Source: Streptomyces sp. NBC_00510 (GTDB taxonomy: Bacteria > Actinomycetota > Actinomycetes > Streptomycetales > Streptomycetaceae). Taken from it: a stretch of DNA of 64,000 nt. Both the position numbers and the translations under genes were made by a program. Numbering within the stretch: position 1 is the stretch's first letter; the number at the start of each line of letters is the position of its first letter. The stretch covers positions 8,542,001 through 8,606,000 of the forward strand of contig CP107851.1 of the NCBI GenBank assembly GCA_036013505.1, in the 5' to 3' direction. Below the pieces are notes generated by a model, which was not told the origin of the DNA, ran no database searches, and saw only the letters and a program-made list of their open reading frames with translations. Positions 53,256-61,128 of this stretch are shown one piece after another.

Positions 53256-54326
53256 TCAGTGGTCGTCCCAGTCCTCCACGAAGAACCGGGCCTCGCTGAC
53301 CACGGTGTCCCCGGCTCTGGCGGCCCGCACGTACATATGGGCCCCGTCCGGTCCCAGGTCGCCGCCGCAGCCGATGAGCAGGTCGATCCGTTGTTTCTCG
53401 ATGTACCGGGTCAGGTCCGTGTCGACCGCGGACAGCGGCCTGCCGATCAACTCCATTCCGACGAAGGTGACCTGGGGGCCGGTGCGTCCGTGCACGGTCA
53501 CGGCCGCCAAGGTGGGGAACCCCTCTTGGTGCCAGTAGTGGGCGGTCACCCCGGCGTCGTGAAACCGGTCCTCCCCCAGGTGCCAATGCCCGGCCTTCTT
53601 GTGGACCGGCCACGGATAGTGGCCCTGCCGCTCGGCCGGTACCTCGCCGCCCAAGGCGGCCACGACCTGTTGCGGGAGCATCCCGAACCGGAGCGGACCG
53701 ACGCCGTCCAGCGGAGTGAAGTCCCAGTGCGGTCTGTCCTGGTCGGCCCTCACCGGCCATGCACCCGGGTTCGTCTCCCGTTCGCGGACGTCCCACCACT
53801 GGATGACCGGATCGGCCCCGTACGGGTCCGCGGCCAACTCCGGGCCGACGAGCAGGGCGTCGGTGATCACCGCGTCCCTCCGCACCGCGTACCCCTCCGG
53901 ACCCTGCCCCCACTCCAGCGCGGTACCCATGGACACGCCCCACGCGGCGACCTCGGGATCACCGCTCCAGTTCACCCGGACCTCCACCCCCTCGCTACGG
54001 GCGAGATCGTGGATGCCCGCGCGTACCTCGGACGGGGCTCGGGCGATCAGTTCCACGTCCCGCAGCCGCACTCGCGGACCGTCGTGCGCCTGGATCGCGA
54101 CAGCGACCAGCCGCGTCCCCGGCCCGTAGATCGCGTTCACCCCCAGGTCCCCGTACCGCTGCCAGGACAAGACGCGTTCCCTGCTCCGCGACACGTGGAC
54201 GTCCGCCCCGTCCAACGCGGCCCCGACCTGGTCGGGACTCATCCCGAACCGCAGCGGACCCACCCCCACCAGCGGATCAAGCTCCCACTGTGCCCGCTCT
54301 TCCGGCTTCTTGTTCCGCCAGAACAT
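53256..54326 (-). CDS. Protein of two tandem similar domains, function unknown
   Basis: About 356-residue soluble protein built from two related halves. Each begins with nearly the same motif: LVGVGPLRFGMSPDQVGAAL near residue 19 and LDGVGPLRFGMLPQQVVAAL near residue 210. Each continues into a mixed beta-rich region (VAIQAHDGPRVRLRDVELIA; VTVHGRTGPQVTFVGMELIG). The GPLRFGM motif occurs in actinobacterial proteins of unknown role. The first half is followed by a Trp-rich stretch (VIQWWDVRE). I use the ATG at 54326; a GTG at 54338 is possible. Confidence 0.72.
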   Translation of the reverse strand: MFWRNKKPEERAQWELDPLVGVGPLRFGMSPDQVGAALDGADVHVSRSRERVLSWQRYGDLGVNAIYGPGTRLVAVAIQAHDGPRVRLRDVELIARAPSEVRAGIHDLARSEGVEVRVNWSGDPEVAAWGVSMGTALEWGQGPEGYAVRRDAVITDALLVGPELAADPYGADPVIQWWDVRERETNPGAWPVRADQDRPHWDFTPLDGVGPLRFGMLPQQVVAALGGEVPAERQGHYPWPVHKKAGHWHLGEDRFHDAGVTAHYWHQEGFPTLAAVTVHGRTGPQVTFVGMELIGRPLSAVDTDLTRYIEKQRIDLLIGCGGDLGPDGAHMYVRAARAGDTVVSEARFFVEDWDDH

Positions 54327-54455
54327 CCCAGCCCCCACGAGGATCCGAACAGCCCGGCGCTCTGCCGGTGATCATGTCCGGCACCCTAGGCGCGCCCACT
54401 GACACGGAGGCCCTGGAGACATCGTCGGCGGCGGTTCGCGGCGTGTCGCCGCCGG

Positions 54456-54872
54456 TCACCCCGCGACCGCACCCCGAACCTCTTCGGAGGCCGCGGGCGT
54501 CGCGGCACCGGCGTCCTCCCAGGCGCGCAGGTACGCCTTGATCGCGTGCCGGTTGCGCTGCAGCACCTCGATGCGTCGCTCGATGCCGCTGAGCTGACGT
54601 CGCAGTCCGTCCAGGTCCTTCGCCGCCGGGCAGGACCGGACCTCCGTCTCCTCCTTCGCGGCATCGAGGCAGGGCAGGACCTCGCGGATCATCTCCGTCG
54701 TCAGGCCGGCTTCGAGGAGTTCGCGGACCTGCAGGACGCGGTCGATGGCGGGCTCGCCGTAACTGCGGTATCCGTTGGCGCTCCGGAAGGGGTGGAGGAT
54801 GCCGACCTCCTCGTAGTAGCGAAGCAGCCGCGGCGCGACACCCGTCTTCGCGGCCAGGTCCCCGATCTTCAC
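54456..54872 (-). CDS. MerR-family regulator
   Basis: 138-residue MerR regulator. The winged helix is MKIGDLAAKTGVAPRLLRYY, EEVGILHPFRSANGYRSYGE; the dimerisation helix follows (LEAGLTTEMIREVLPCLD, later LDGLRRQLSGIERRIEVLQR). Two Cys residues (in LPCLD and RSCPA) lie about 14 apart and might sense metal or oxidants, but the spacing is not the classic one. It diverges from an SDR gene at 55047 whose promoter has the 19-base spacer typical of MerR targets. Confidence 0.92.
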   Translation of the reverse strand: MKIGDLAAKTGVAPRLLRYYEEVGILHPFRSANGYRSYGEPAIDRVLQVRELLEAGLTTEMIREVLPCLDAAKEETEVRSCPAAKDLDGLRRQLSGIERRIEVLQRNRHAIKAYLRAWEDAGAATPAASEEVRGAVAG

Positions 54873-54946
54873 ATCGCCCTCCTTGGCTGGGCATCCGTAC
54901 GGACGGTGCGCCCCACCGTCGCACCGTGGGCGACCGTCGTCGCCGC

Positions 54947-54977
54947 TTGACCTTCACACTAATGGAAAGGTTTAGCT
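54947..54977 (+). promoter_or_regulatory. MerR-type promoter of the SDR gene
   Basis: TTGACC (54947-54952), a 19-base spacer and TTAGCT (54972-54977), with the dyad ACCTT-N12-AAGGT inside the spacer region. The overlong spacer is the hallmark of promoters untwisted by MerR proteins. Confidence 0.7.
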
Positions 54978-55046
54978 TCTTGCACGGCCCCGGACCTACC
55001 GGCGCGGGGTGACCGGGACCGTGTCAAGAAGAATGCGAGATCAAAG

Positions 55047-55997
55047 ATGCCGACAGGTTCCAGCACGCATCCGAGCAAGCGGGGCAGTGACGGATGGACC
55101 GCTGACCGCATCGCCCCACAGGAGGGCCGCACCTTCGTCGTGACGGGCGCGACCAGCGGTCTCGGCCTGGTGACGGCGCGCGAGCTCGCCGCGCACGGTG
55201 GCCGGGTACTGCTCGCCGTCCGTGACACCGCACGGGGAGAAGCGGTGGCGTCCTCGCTGCGCAGGGCGTATCCCGGGGCCGAGGTCGCGGTGCGCCGGGT
55301 CGATCTGCTGGACGTGGACTCGATCCGCCGGGCGGCGGAGGAGATCGGCGAGGAGGAGTCCGTCGACGTACTGGTCAACAACGCGGGCATCTCCATGGTC
55401 GAGCACTCCGTGACCGCGCAGGGAGCCGAGCGCCACCTCGCCGCGAACCACCTCGGCCACTTCGCCCTCACGGCGCTGCTGGAACCGGTGCTGCGCCGGT
55501 CGCCGGCACCGCGGGTGGTCACCGTGACGTCGTACATGCACGAGAAGGGGGAAATCGACCTGGATGACGTCGCGTGGTCGCGGAAGTACACGCCCCTCGC
55601 CGCCTACTCGGCATCGAAGCTGGCCAACGCGGTCTTCGGCGTGGAGCTCGCCCGGCGCGAGCGGTCGTCGTCGCCGCCGATCACCAGCGTTCTCGCGCAC
55701 CCCGGCTACAGCAACACGCCGATGCAGAGCAAGGGCACCGGGCCCATGGGGATCGCCATGCGCGTGTCCGGCAGGCTCTTCGCGCAGAGTCCGGAGATGG
55801 GAGCTCTGCCCCAGCTCTACGCGGCGACCGAGTCCGATCTCGCCGCCGGCTCCTACATCGGACCTGACGGCAAGGGCGGACGATCCGGGCATCCCGTCCC
55901 CGTGCAACTGTCTGCGGCGGCGCAGGACCCGGAACTCGGACGCCGTCTGTGGGAGCGCTCGCAGCAGCTGACCGGCGTCCGCTGGCACACCGCCTGA
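55047..55997 (+). CDS. Short-chain dehydrogenase/reductase (retinol-DH-like)
   Basis: 316-residue SDR: TFVVTGATSGLGLVTARELA (cofactor loop TGATSGLG), LLAVRDTARGE, VDVLVNNAGISM, and the catalytic Ser/Tyr/Lys in VTVTSYMHEKG and LAAYSASKLANAVFGVELAR. The layout and length fit the WW-domain oxidoreductase/retinol dehydrogenase-like group. VRDT after beta-2 suggests NADP(H). Likely induced by the divergent MerR through the promoter at 54947-54977. Substrate unknown. Confidence 0.9.
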   Translation: MPTGSSTHPSKRGSDGWTADRIAPQEGRTFVVTGATSGLGLVTARELAAHGGRVLLAVRDTARGEAVASSLRRAYPGAEVAVRRVDLLDVDSIRRAAEEIGEEESVDVLVNNAGISMVEHSVTAQGAERHLAANHLGHFALTALLEPVLRRSPAPRVVTVTSYMHEKGEIDLDDVAWSRKYTPLAAYSASKLANAVFGVELARRERSSSPPITSVLAHPGYSNTPMQSKGTGPMGIAMRVSGRLFAQSPEMGALPQLYAATESDLAAGSYIGPDGKGGRSGHPVPVQLSAAAQDPELGRRLWERSQQLTGVRWHTA

Positions 55998-56059
55998 GTC
56001 CTTCCGGGCCATCCGCGGACCGCCCGCTGCGGGCCGTGAACCGGGCATGTGCGTGTTCC

Positions 56060-56088
56060 GCCCCACCCCGGAGCTTCAGGGGTGGGGC
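56060..56088. terminator. Bidirectional hairpin
   Basis: GCCCCACCCC-N9-GGGGTGGGGC, perfect 10-bp stem, between two converging SDR genes. Confidence 0.75.
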
Positions 56089-56101
56089 CGGGTGTGCTCC
56101 G

Positions 56102-56869
56102 TCACCAGGCGCTGGCGCCGCCGTCGACGGCGTAGTTCGCCCCGGTGATGTAGGAGGCTCGGTCGGAGGCGAGGAAGGCGGCCAGTTCGACGATCTCCTC
56201 GGGTCGGGCGAAGCGCTTGAGGAGGGTCTTGCCGGTGATCGCGTCGCGGGCGGCCTGGTTGTCGCCGAGGTCGCGGTCGCTGGCGGGGGTCAGGACCGGG
56301 CCGGGGCTGATGGCCACCGCGCGGATCCCGTGCGGGGCGCCTTCGAGCGCGAGTTGCCGGGTCATGCCGATGACGCCGGCGTTGGCCGCGGTGTGCCCGA
56401 CCATCGGGGGGTTCGCCCCGGCGATCATGCCGGCCATGGAGGCGACGTTGATGATGACGCCGCCCCCGCGGCGCACCAGGTGGGGCCAGGCGAATTCCGA
56501 GACGAAGAAGGGGATGTCGAGTTCGCCGGTGATGGTGGCGTGCCAGTCCTCGACGGAGAAGTCGGGCAGCGGGCCGAAGCGCAGCGAAGCCGCGTTGTTG
56601 TAGACGACGTCGAGCCCGCCGTAGGCGGCCGTGGCACCTTCGACGAGGTGCCGCACTTGCTCCGGGTCGGTGAGGTCGACCGGAGCGATGCCGGTCATCT
56701 CGCCGCCCGCGCGGCGGACGAGTTCGGTGGTCTCCTCGTTGGCGTCGGGGTTGATGTCGGCTCCGACGACCTTGGCGCCTTCTCTGGCGAACACCTGGGC
56801 CGCGACGCGGCCCATGCCTCCGCCGGTGCCGGTGATCAGCACGATCTTGCCGTCAAGAAGAGGTGTCAT
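56102..56869 (-). CDS. SDR-family protein with altered catalytic pair
   Basis: 255-residue SDR: KIVLITGTGGGMGRVAAQVF (cofactor loop), VVGADINPDA (Asp after beta-2, so NAD preferred), VVYNNAASLRFG. Where classical SDRs have Tyr-x3-Lys, this reads GHTAANAGVIGMTRQLALEG: His replaces Tyr, as in some relatives, and Asn replaces Lys. Activity is therefore doubtful or altered. AGGAG lies seven bases before the ATG. It follows the SnoaL-like gene by 156 bases and is probably co-transcribed with it. Confidence 0.85.
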   Translation of the reverse strand: MTPLLDGKIVLITGTGGGMGRVAAQVFAREGAKVVGADINPDANEETTELVRRAGGEMTGIAPVDLTDPEQVRHLVEGATAAYGGLDVVYNNAASLRFGPLPDFSVEDWHATITGELDIPFFVSEFAWPHLVRRGGGVIINVASMAGMIAGANPPMVGHTAANAGVIGMTRQLALEGAPHGIRAVAISPGPVLTPASDRDLGDNQAARDAITGKTLLKRFARPEEIVELAAFLASDRASYITGANYAVDGGASAW

Positions 56870-57025
56870 GGGAGTGCTCCTGGTCAGTGCGGGGTGCGGT
56901 GTGCGGGTGGGTGTGTGCGATGCCGTGGCCCCGGGCGCTCGCTGGAGGCGGTGCGCCCGGGGGTCCGTCCCCCGGCGTTCTGCCGGGGTGCGTGCCGCGG
57001 CCTGGTGAAGCGGGCCGTGCGAGCG

Positions 57026-57643
57026 CTACTTGGTGGTGGGGTGAACGGTGCCGGGAGGCGTCCCACCGCGGAGCTCGTCAAGGAACACCCCGAAGTTGCC
57101 TTCCGACCAGTGCTCGACGGACTGGCCGTGGATGACGCGGTCGATGGAGATGCCGCTGAGCTGGACGTCGCGGCCGGAGGCGGGGATGCCGAAGATCGTG
57201 CCGGTATGGCGGCCCGCGAAGCTCCAGCGGGTGACGACCTTGTCGCCCTCCACGATCTGGTCCAGGACGGTCATCTTGAAGCCGGTGAGCCCGGCCTTGA
57301 TGTTGAGGTCGCCCTTGATCCAGTCGTCCCGGTTCTCGGGGCCGTTGAAGCCGTGGAGCACCAGGTCCTTGGAGATGTAGCGGTCGAATCCGGCGGCCAG
57401 GTCGCCGTTGTAGCCGGCGTAGTACGCCGAGGTGACCTGCAGCGGTGAGAGGTAGTGGTGGTGGGCCGCGTGGCCGGCCGACGCGGCGTTCGGTGCCGGG
57501 CTCTGGGCCGCGGCCGGGACGGCCACGGCGGTCAGTGCGGCGGCGACGGCGAGGCCGGTCATGGCGCCCAGCACCTTCTTGCGTCCCATGGACGTGGGAG
57601 TGGCGGGGGTGGATGCGGCCTCACGGGTCTTGTCGAAGAACAC
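57026..57643 (-). CDS. Exported SnoaL-like (NTF2-fold) protein
   Basis: 205-residue protein. A long n-region (GTG start set by TGAGGAGTGCCCC) leads into a signal core KKVLGAMTGLAVAAALTAVA with an AAA-Q cleavage region. The mature part is an ester-cyclase/SnoaL-like domain: VTSAYYAGYNGDLAAGFDRY, LVLHGFNGPENRDDWIKGDL, DKVVTRWSFAGRHTGTIFGI, ISIDRVIHGQSVEHWSEGNF. SnoaL-like proteins are usually cytoplasmic, so the signal peptide is notable. First gene of a unit with the SDR at 56102; controlled by the dyads at 57690-57729. Confidence 0.85.
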   Translation of the reverse strand: MFFDKTREAASTPATPTSMGRKKVLGAMTGLAVAAALTAVAVPAAAQSPAPNAASAGHAAHHHYLSPLQVTSAYYAGYNGDLAAGFDRYISKDLVLHGFNGPENRDDWIKGDLNIKAGLTGFKMTVLDQIVEGDKVVTRWSFAGRHTGTIFGIPASGRDVQLSGISIDRVIHGQSVEHWSEGNFGVFLDELRGGTPPGTVHPTTK

Positions 57644-57689
57644 GGGGCACTCCTCAGCTGATCATCGGTGCCCGAGAGCACCGAAGTGA

Positions 57690-57729
57690 TTGACGTGTCA
57701 AGCATCCTCCTGAGCTTGACAAGCGTCAA
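57690..57729. promoter_or_regulatory. Clustered TTGAC/GTCAA dyads, TetR operator
   Basis: TTGAC-GT-GTCAA (57690-57701) and TTGAC-AAGC-GTCAA (57716-57729) are themselves arranged as a larger dyad, TGTCAAGC-N10-GCTTGACA. They lie 47 bases upstream of the SnoaL-like start in the spacer shared with the TetR gene at 57947. Confidence 0.75.
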
Positions 57730-57946
57730 GCGGTTTCCGGTGGGGCCCTCCCGGGGTCCCCCGGCCGGTGACGGGCATGGAAGACTTGGATCACCGGCGA
57801 TCGCCTCGCCATCCCGCCGGGGATCCGGGACGCGCGCGCCGCCCACCAGGCGCGATGCGCCAGTACCGGGGGCATGACCGGCGCGGTGGCCGAGAGGGAG
57901 TGCGATCGACGTCAGGCCGGCCGACGCCGAACGGAGCGATGCCAGA

Positions 57947-58642
57947 GTGACCGACGGAACACCGGATCAGGCGCCGGCAGTGACGGCGCGCGGAAAGTAC
58001 GCCCCCGTCCGGCTGCACGAGAGCGAGATCCTCCGGCGGGGCCTGGACACCTTCGCCGAGCTCGGCTACGCCGCCACCACCATGAGGGAGTTGGCCCGGC
58101 GGCTCGGCGTGAGCCACAACTTCGTCCACGAACGGTACGGGTCGAAGGGCGACTTCTGGCGTGCGGTGGTGGACTTCGCGCTGCGGGACGCCCAGCCCGC
58201 GCTCGACCGGCTTCTGGTCGAATGCCACGACGACGGCGAACGCCTACGGGCCGTCATCGTCCACCTGTACCGCCTCGCCGCGAACGACTCCGCCATGAAC
58301 CGGTTGCTCACCGACGAGTCGACCCGGGACTCCGGTCGCCTGGACTATCTCCACCAGCGGTTCATCAAGCCGTTCTGGGACAGCATCGAGCCGACGGTCG
58401 ACGGCCTCATGGCAGCGGGCCGCATGCCGCGCGTCCCGCCGCACATCCTGTACTTCGCCGTCACGGGCCCCGCGCTGGCCCTGGCACAGGACCCGATCGC
58501 CGACCGGCTCAACCCCGACGACCTCCCGACGGCGGAGCACGACAGGAACGCCATGGCCGACGCGCTCTCCGCCCTTGTCCTGCACGGCCTGCTTCCGCCC
58601 TCGGACCATGCGCCCGTCACCGCCCGGCCCGGGCGGACCTGA
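57947..58642 (+). CDS. TetR/AcrR-family regulator
   Basis: 231-residue repressor. HTH at residues ~23-70: LHESEILRRGLDTFAELGYA, TMRELARRLGVSHNFVHERY, GSKGDFWRAVVDFAL. The C-terminal domain (HLYRLAANDSAMNRLLTDES; FAVTGPALALAQDP) is of the group that regulates SDR genes. The GTG at 57947 has GGAG about ten bases upstream. Divergent from the SnoaL-SDR unit and the obvious candidate to bind 57690-57729. Confidence 0.92.
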   Translation: MTDGTPDQAPAVTARGKYAPVRLHESEILRRGLDTFAELGYAATTMRELARRLGVSHNFVHERYGSKGDFWRAVVDFALRDAQPALDRLLVECHDDGERLRAVIVHLYRLAANDSAMNRLLTDESTRDSGRLDYLHQRFIKPFWDSIEPTVDGLMAAGRMPRVPPHILYFAVTGPALALAQDPIADRLNPDDLPTAEHDRNAMADALSALVLHGLLPPSDHAPVTARPGRT

Positions 58643-58663
58643 CGACCGGGGCGGTCGCGTCAG
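58639..58663. terminator. Hairpin spanning both stop codons
   Basis: CTGACG-ACCG-GGG-CGGT-CG-CGTCAG: ten pairs with a two-base bulge, covering the TGA codons of both the TetR and the convergent MarR gene. Confidence 0.6.
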
Positions 58664-59136
58664 GAGGCGATCCTTGCCAGGGCCGCGGCGAGCGCCTTGA
58701 GGTCCAAGCCGTCGAGGTGGTCGAGGAAGCGACGCCGTACGGAGGCCAGATTGGTCGGCCACGCCTCCCGCAGCCGGGCGAGGCCCGCGTCGGTGAGGAC
58801 CGCGTTCCAGCCACGGGCGTCCTGGGTGTCCTTGACGCGCTGGACGAGCCCGTCGCTCTGCAGCCGGTACACGGCCCGCGTCATCCCACTGAGCGACCGC
58901 TCGCAGGCGACGGCGAGATCGCTCATCCGCATCTGCCGCTCCGGTGCCTCGGACAGGTGCATCAGGGCCATGTACTCGGTCAGCGGAAGCCGCTGCTCGC
59001 GGACCAGATCGGCATCCATGGCGCGGGGCAGGGCGTAGATGACGCGGCGCAGCGACCGGACGACCGCCTCTTCATCCGGGCTGAGGGGCGCGATTCCCTC
59101 GGGGGCTGCTTCCTGCTGCGGCATGACGTCAGACAT
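58660..59136 (-). CDS. MarR-family regulator
   Basis: 158-residue MarR regulator. Winged helix: LTEYMALMHLSEAPERQMRM, SDLAVACERSLSGMTRAVYR, LQSDGLVQRVKDTQDARGWN, AVLTDAGLARL. It is divergent from a VOC-family gene at 59262, with a TTACTT-N8-AAGTAA dyad in between, so it probably controls both. Ligand unknown. Confidence 0.9.
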   Translation of the reverse strand: MSDVMPQQEAAPEGIAPLSPDEEAVVRSLRRVIYALPRAMDADLVREQRLPLTEYMALMHLSEAPERQMRMSDLAVACERSLSGMTRAVYRLQSDGLVQRVKDTQDARGWNAVLTDAGLARLREAWPTNLASVRRRFLDHLDGLDLKALAAALARIAS

Positions 59137-59145
59137 GCCTCAAGA

Positions 59146-59165
59146 TTACTTGCTCCGCAAAGTAA
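59146..59165. promoter_or_regulatory. MarR operator candidate
   Basis: TTACTT-N8-AAGTAA, ten bases upstream of the MarR start in the spacer shared with the VOC gene. Size and AT-rich arms fit MarR sites. Confidence 0.6.
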
Positions 59166-59261
59166 GCGAACGCTTTTTCGCGGTGACGCGGCTCGCATCC
59201 ACGGCGGCCGCCGAGCGGAAGGCGATCGCGCGGTGCGCCTTGGCTGCCTACACTCCCGGGC

Positions 59262-59645
59262 ATGGCATGCCGCATCAGTGAGCTGGTCATCCACGCCACC
59301 GACGCCGAAAGGCTCGCCGCCTTCTGGAGCGAGGTCCTCGGTTACGTCGAACTCGGCCGGGAGGACGACGGAAGCATCGAGATCGGGCCGCCGGACGTGG
59401 GCTTCGGCGGCCCGCAGCCCACCCTCATCCTCAGCCCCAGCAGCGAACCGAGGACCGGGAGGCTCCCGCTGCACATCGACGTCAACCCGGTCGACCGCGA
59501 CCAGGACGCCGAGCTGGAGCGCTTGCTCGCGCTGGGCGCACGGCCCGCCGACGTCGGCCAGACCGGCACCGAGAACTGGCACGTCCTGGCCGACCCGGAA
59601 GGCAACGAATTCTGCCTCCTGCGCCGCCGGCTCCAGCCTCTCTGA
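59262..59645 (+). CDS. VOC-family protein (glyoxalase-like)
   Basis: 127-residue VOC protein: ISELVIHATDAERLAAFWSE, LILSPSSEPRTGRLPLHIDV, WHVLADPEGNEFCLLRRRL. Same subfamily as the pair at 41740-42732. Likely under the divergent MarR regulator, which suggests a protective role against a small toxic compound; this is inference. Confidence 0.88.
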   Translation: MACRISELVIHATDAERLAAFWSEVLGYVELGREDDGSIEIGPPDVGFGGPQPTLILSPSSEPRTGRLPLHIDVNPVDRDQDAELERLLALGARPADVGQTGTENWHVLADPEGNEFCLLRRRLQPL

Positions 59646-59690
59646 CACCACGGGGTCCGGGGCGGCAGGTGAAAGCCGGGTGCCGTCGAC

Positions 59691-60542
59691 TCAACGAGTC
59701 AGAGCCTGGGCGCGCAGGCGGGTGAGGATCCGCGACAGGAGCCGGGAGACCTGCATCTGCGAGACGCCCAGGTGGGCGCCGATCTCGGCCTGGGTCATGT
59801 CGTGCCCGAAGCGGAGGGAGAGGATCAGCCGTTCCCGCTCGGACAGCTGCCGGATGAGGGGCTTGACCGCCTCGATGTCGTCGACCTTGCCGTAGGCGCC
59901 GTCGACGTAGCCCAGGCGCTCCGCCCAGGCGGTACTGCCGTCGTCGTCCTCGGTCGCCGGCGCGTCGAGGGAGGCGGCCGAGTAGGCGTTGGCAGCCGTG
60001 AGGGCCTCCAGCACCTGCTCCTCGGTGATCTGCAGGCGGGTCGCCAGTTCGGCCGTCGTCGGGGCCCGGTCCAGCTCGGTTTCCAGGGCGTCGGTGGCCT
60101 TGGCCAGGTCGATGCGGAGTTCCTGCAGGCGCCGGGGCACGTGGACCGACCAGCTGGTGTCGCGGAAGAACCGCTTCATCTCGCCCACGATGGTCGGCAC
60201 CGCGAAGGTCACGAACTCCACGCCGTAGGCGGGATCGAACCGGTCGACCGCCTTGATCAGGCCGATCGTGCCCACCTGCACGATGTCCTCCATCTGATCC
60301 GCGCGCTGGGAGAACCGGCGGGCCGCGAAGTGCACCAGAGAGGTGTTCATCTCGATGAGCGTGTTGCGCACGTACTGGTGCTCGGCTGTGCCCTCCTCCA
60401 GGGCCTGCAGCCGGGCGAACATCACCTTGGAGACCTCCCGGATCTCGGGCGGCGTCATACTTCCCGACACCTCGGGAAGCGCGTCCACAGCGCCGTGCTC
60501 CTGCGTCGCCGCGACACTGCCACCGGCCACTGCGATCTGCAT
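59691..60542 (-). CDS. RNA polymerase sigma factor, SigB/SigF/SigG family
   Basis: 283-residue group 3 sigma factor. Region 2: LVHFAARRFSQRADQMEDIV, GLIKAVDRFDPAYGVEFVTF, VPTIVGEMKRFFRDTSW. Region 3: TTAELATRLQITEEQVLEAL. Region 4: LSERERLILSLRFGHDMTQA, EIGAHLGVSQMQVSRLLSRI. Such factors serve osmotic/oxidative stress or differentiation and are held by RsbW-like anti-sigma kinases. None is adjacent, but SpoIIE phosphatases and an RsbW-like domain occur elsewhere in the window. I take the ATG at 60542 because AGGAGG lies nine bases upstream; an earlier start at 60560 overlaps that site. Confidence 0.93.
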   Translation of the reverse strand: MQIAVAGGSVAATQEHGAVDALPEVSGSMTPPEIREVSKVMFARLQALEEGTAEHQYVRNTLIEMNTSLVHFAARRFSQRADQMEDIVQVGTIGLIKAVDRFDPAYGVEFVTFAVPTIVGEMKRFFRDTSWSVHVPRRLQELRIDLAKATDALETELDRAPTTAELATRLQITEEQVLEALTAANAYSAASLDAPATEDDDGSTAWAERLGYVDGAYGKVDDIEAVKPLIRQLSERERLILSLRFGHDMTQAEIGAHLGVSQMQVSRLLSRILTRLRAQALTR

Positions 60543-60722
60543 CTCAGCAACCCTCCTCATCGGTACGTTCCAGCTTGCACCCTCAGCGCGTCACCCGCCT
60601 ACCCCCGCTCAAGCCCGGCAGTCCACGCGTTCCCGCATACGGCGTGAGTGGTGTTTGCGACGCCGCCCAGCGGTCAGGCGAAGCCACGGAACATGACCTC
60701 GATACCTGGGAAGGTGAGCAGC

Positions 60723-60896
60723 ATGGCCGCCAATGAGAAGGCCAAGGCGAAGACCGAGCAGGCCGTCGGCAAGGCCAAGGAGGCCGCTGGAGAGGCCGTG
60801 GGCAACGAGCGGCTGACCGCCGAGGGCCGCATGGAGCAGGCCGAGGGCGACGCGCGCCAGGCCAAGGAGAAGATCAAGGACATCGGCCGGCACTGA
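60723..60896 (+). CDS. CsbD-family stress protein
   Basis: 57-residue, charged, helical protein of the CsbD family: AANEKAKAKTEQAVGKAKEA, AGEAVGNERLTAEGRMEQAE, then AKEKIKDIGRH. CsbD is a sigma-B-dependent general stress protein of unknown mechanism in Bacillus. The position divergent from a SigB-type sigma factor fits that. GAAGGTGAGCAGC precedes the ATG. I looked for a GTTT-N14-GGGTA promoter and did not find a convincing one. Confidence 0.9.
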   Translation: MAANEKAKAKTEQAVGKAKEAAGEAVGNERLTAEGRMEQAEGDARQAKEKIKDIGRH

Positions 60897-61128
60897 CGAC
60901 CGGCACCGAGCTCATGTCCGTGGGGCGGCCCGAGCGGGTCGCCCCACGCTCGTACCCGGTCTCACGGCCCGTCAGGCAGGCGTCCGCGAGGGGCTATGCT
61001 GCCCCGCACCAGCCAGAGAGCCGGACGGGATCCAGGGCACCGGCCCTGGCCCCCGGCCACGGTCCCAGCGGGAGCGAGTGCCCCACCCGGGCGCGGGGCT
61101 CGCCTCGAGAACGAACGGAACACCGCGC

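Noticed and set aside
60560-60722. Sigma-B-type promoter for csbD or the sigma gene
   Set aside because: A GTTT is present near 60654 but no GGGTA-like -10 at the right distance.
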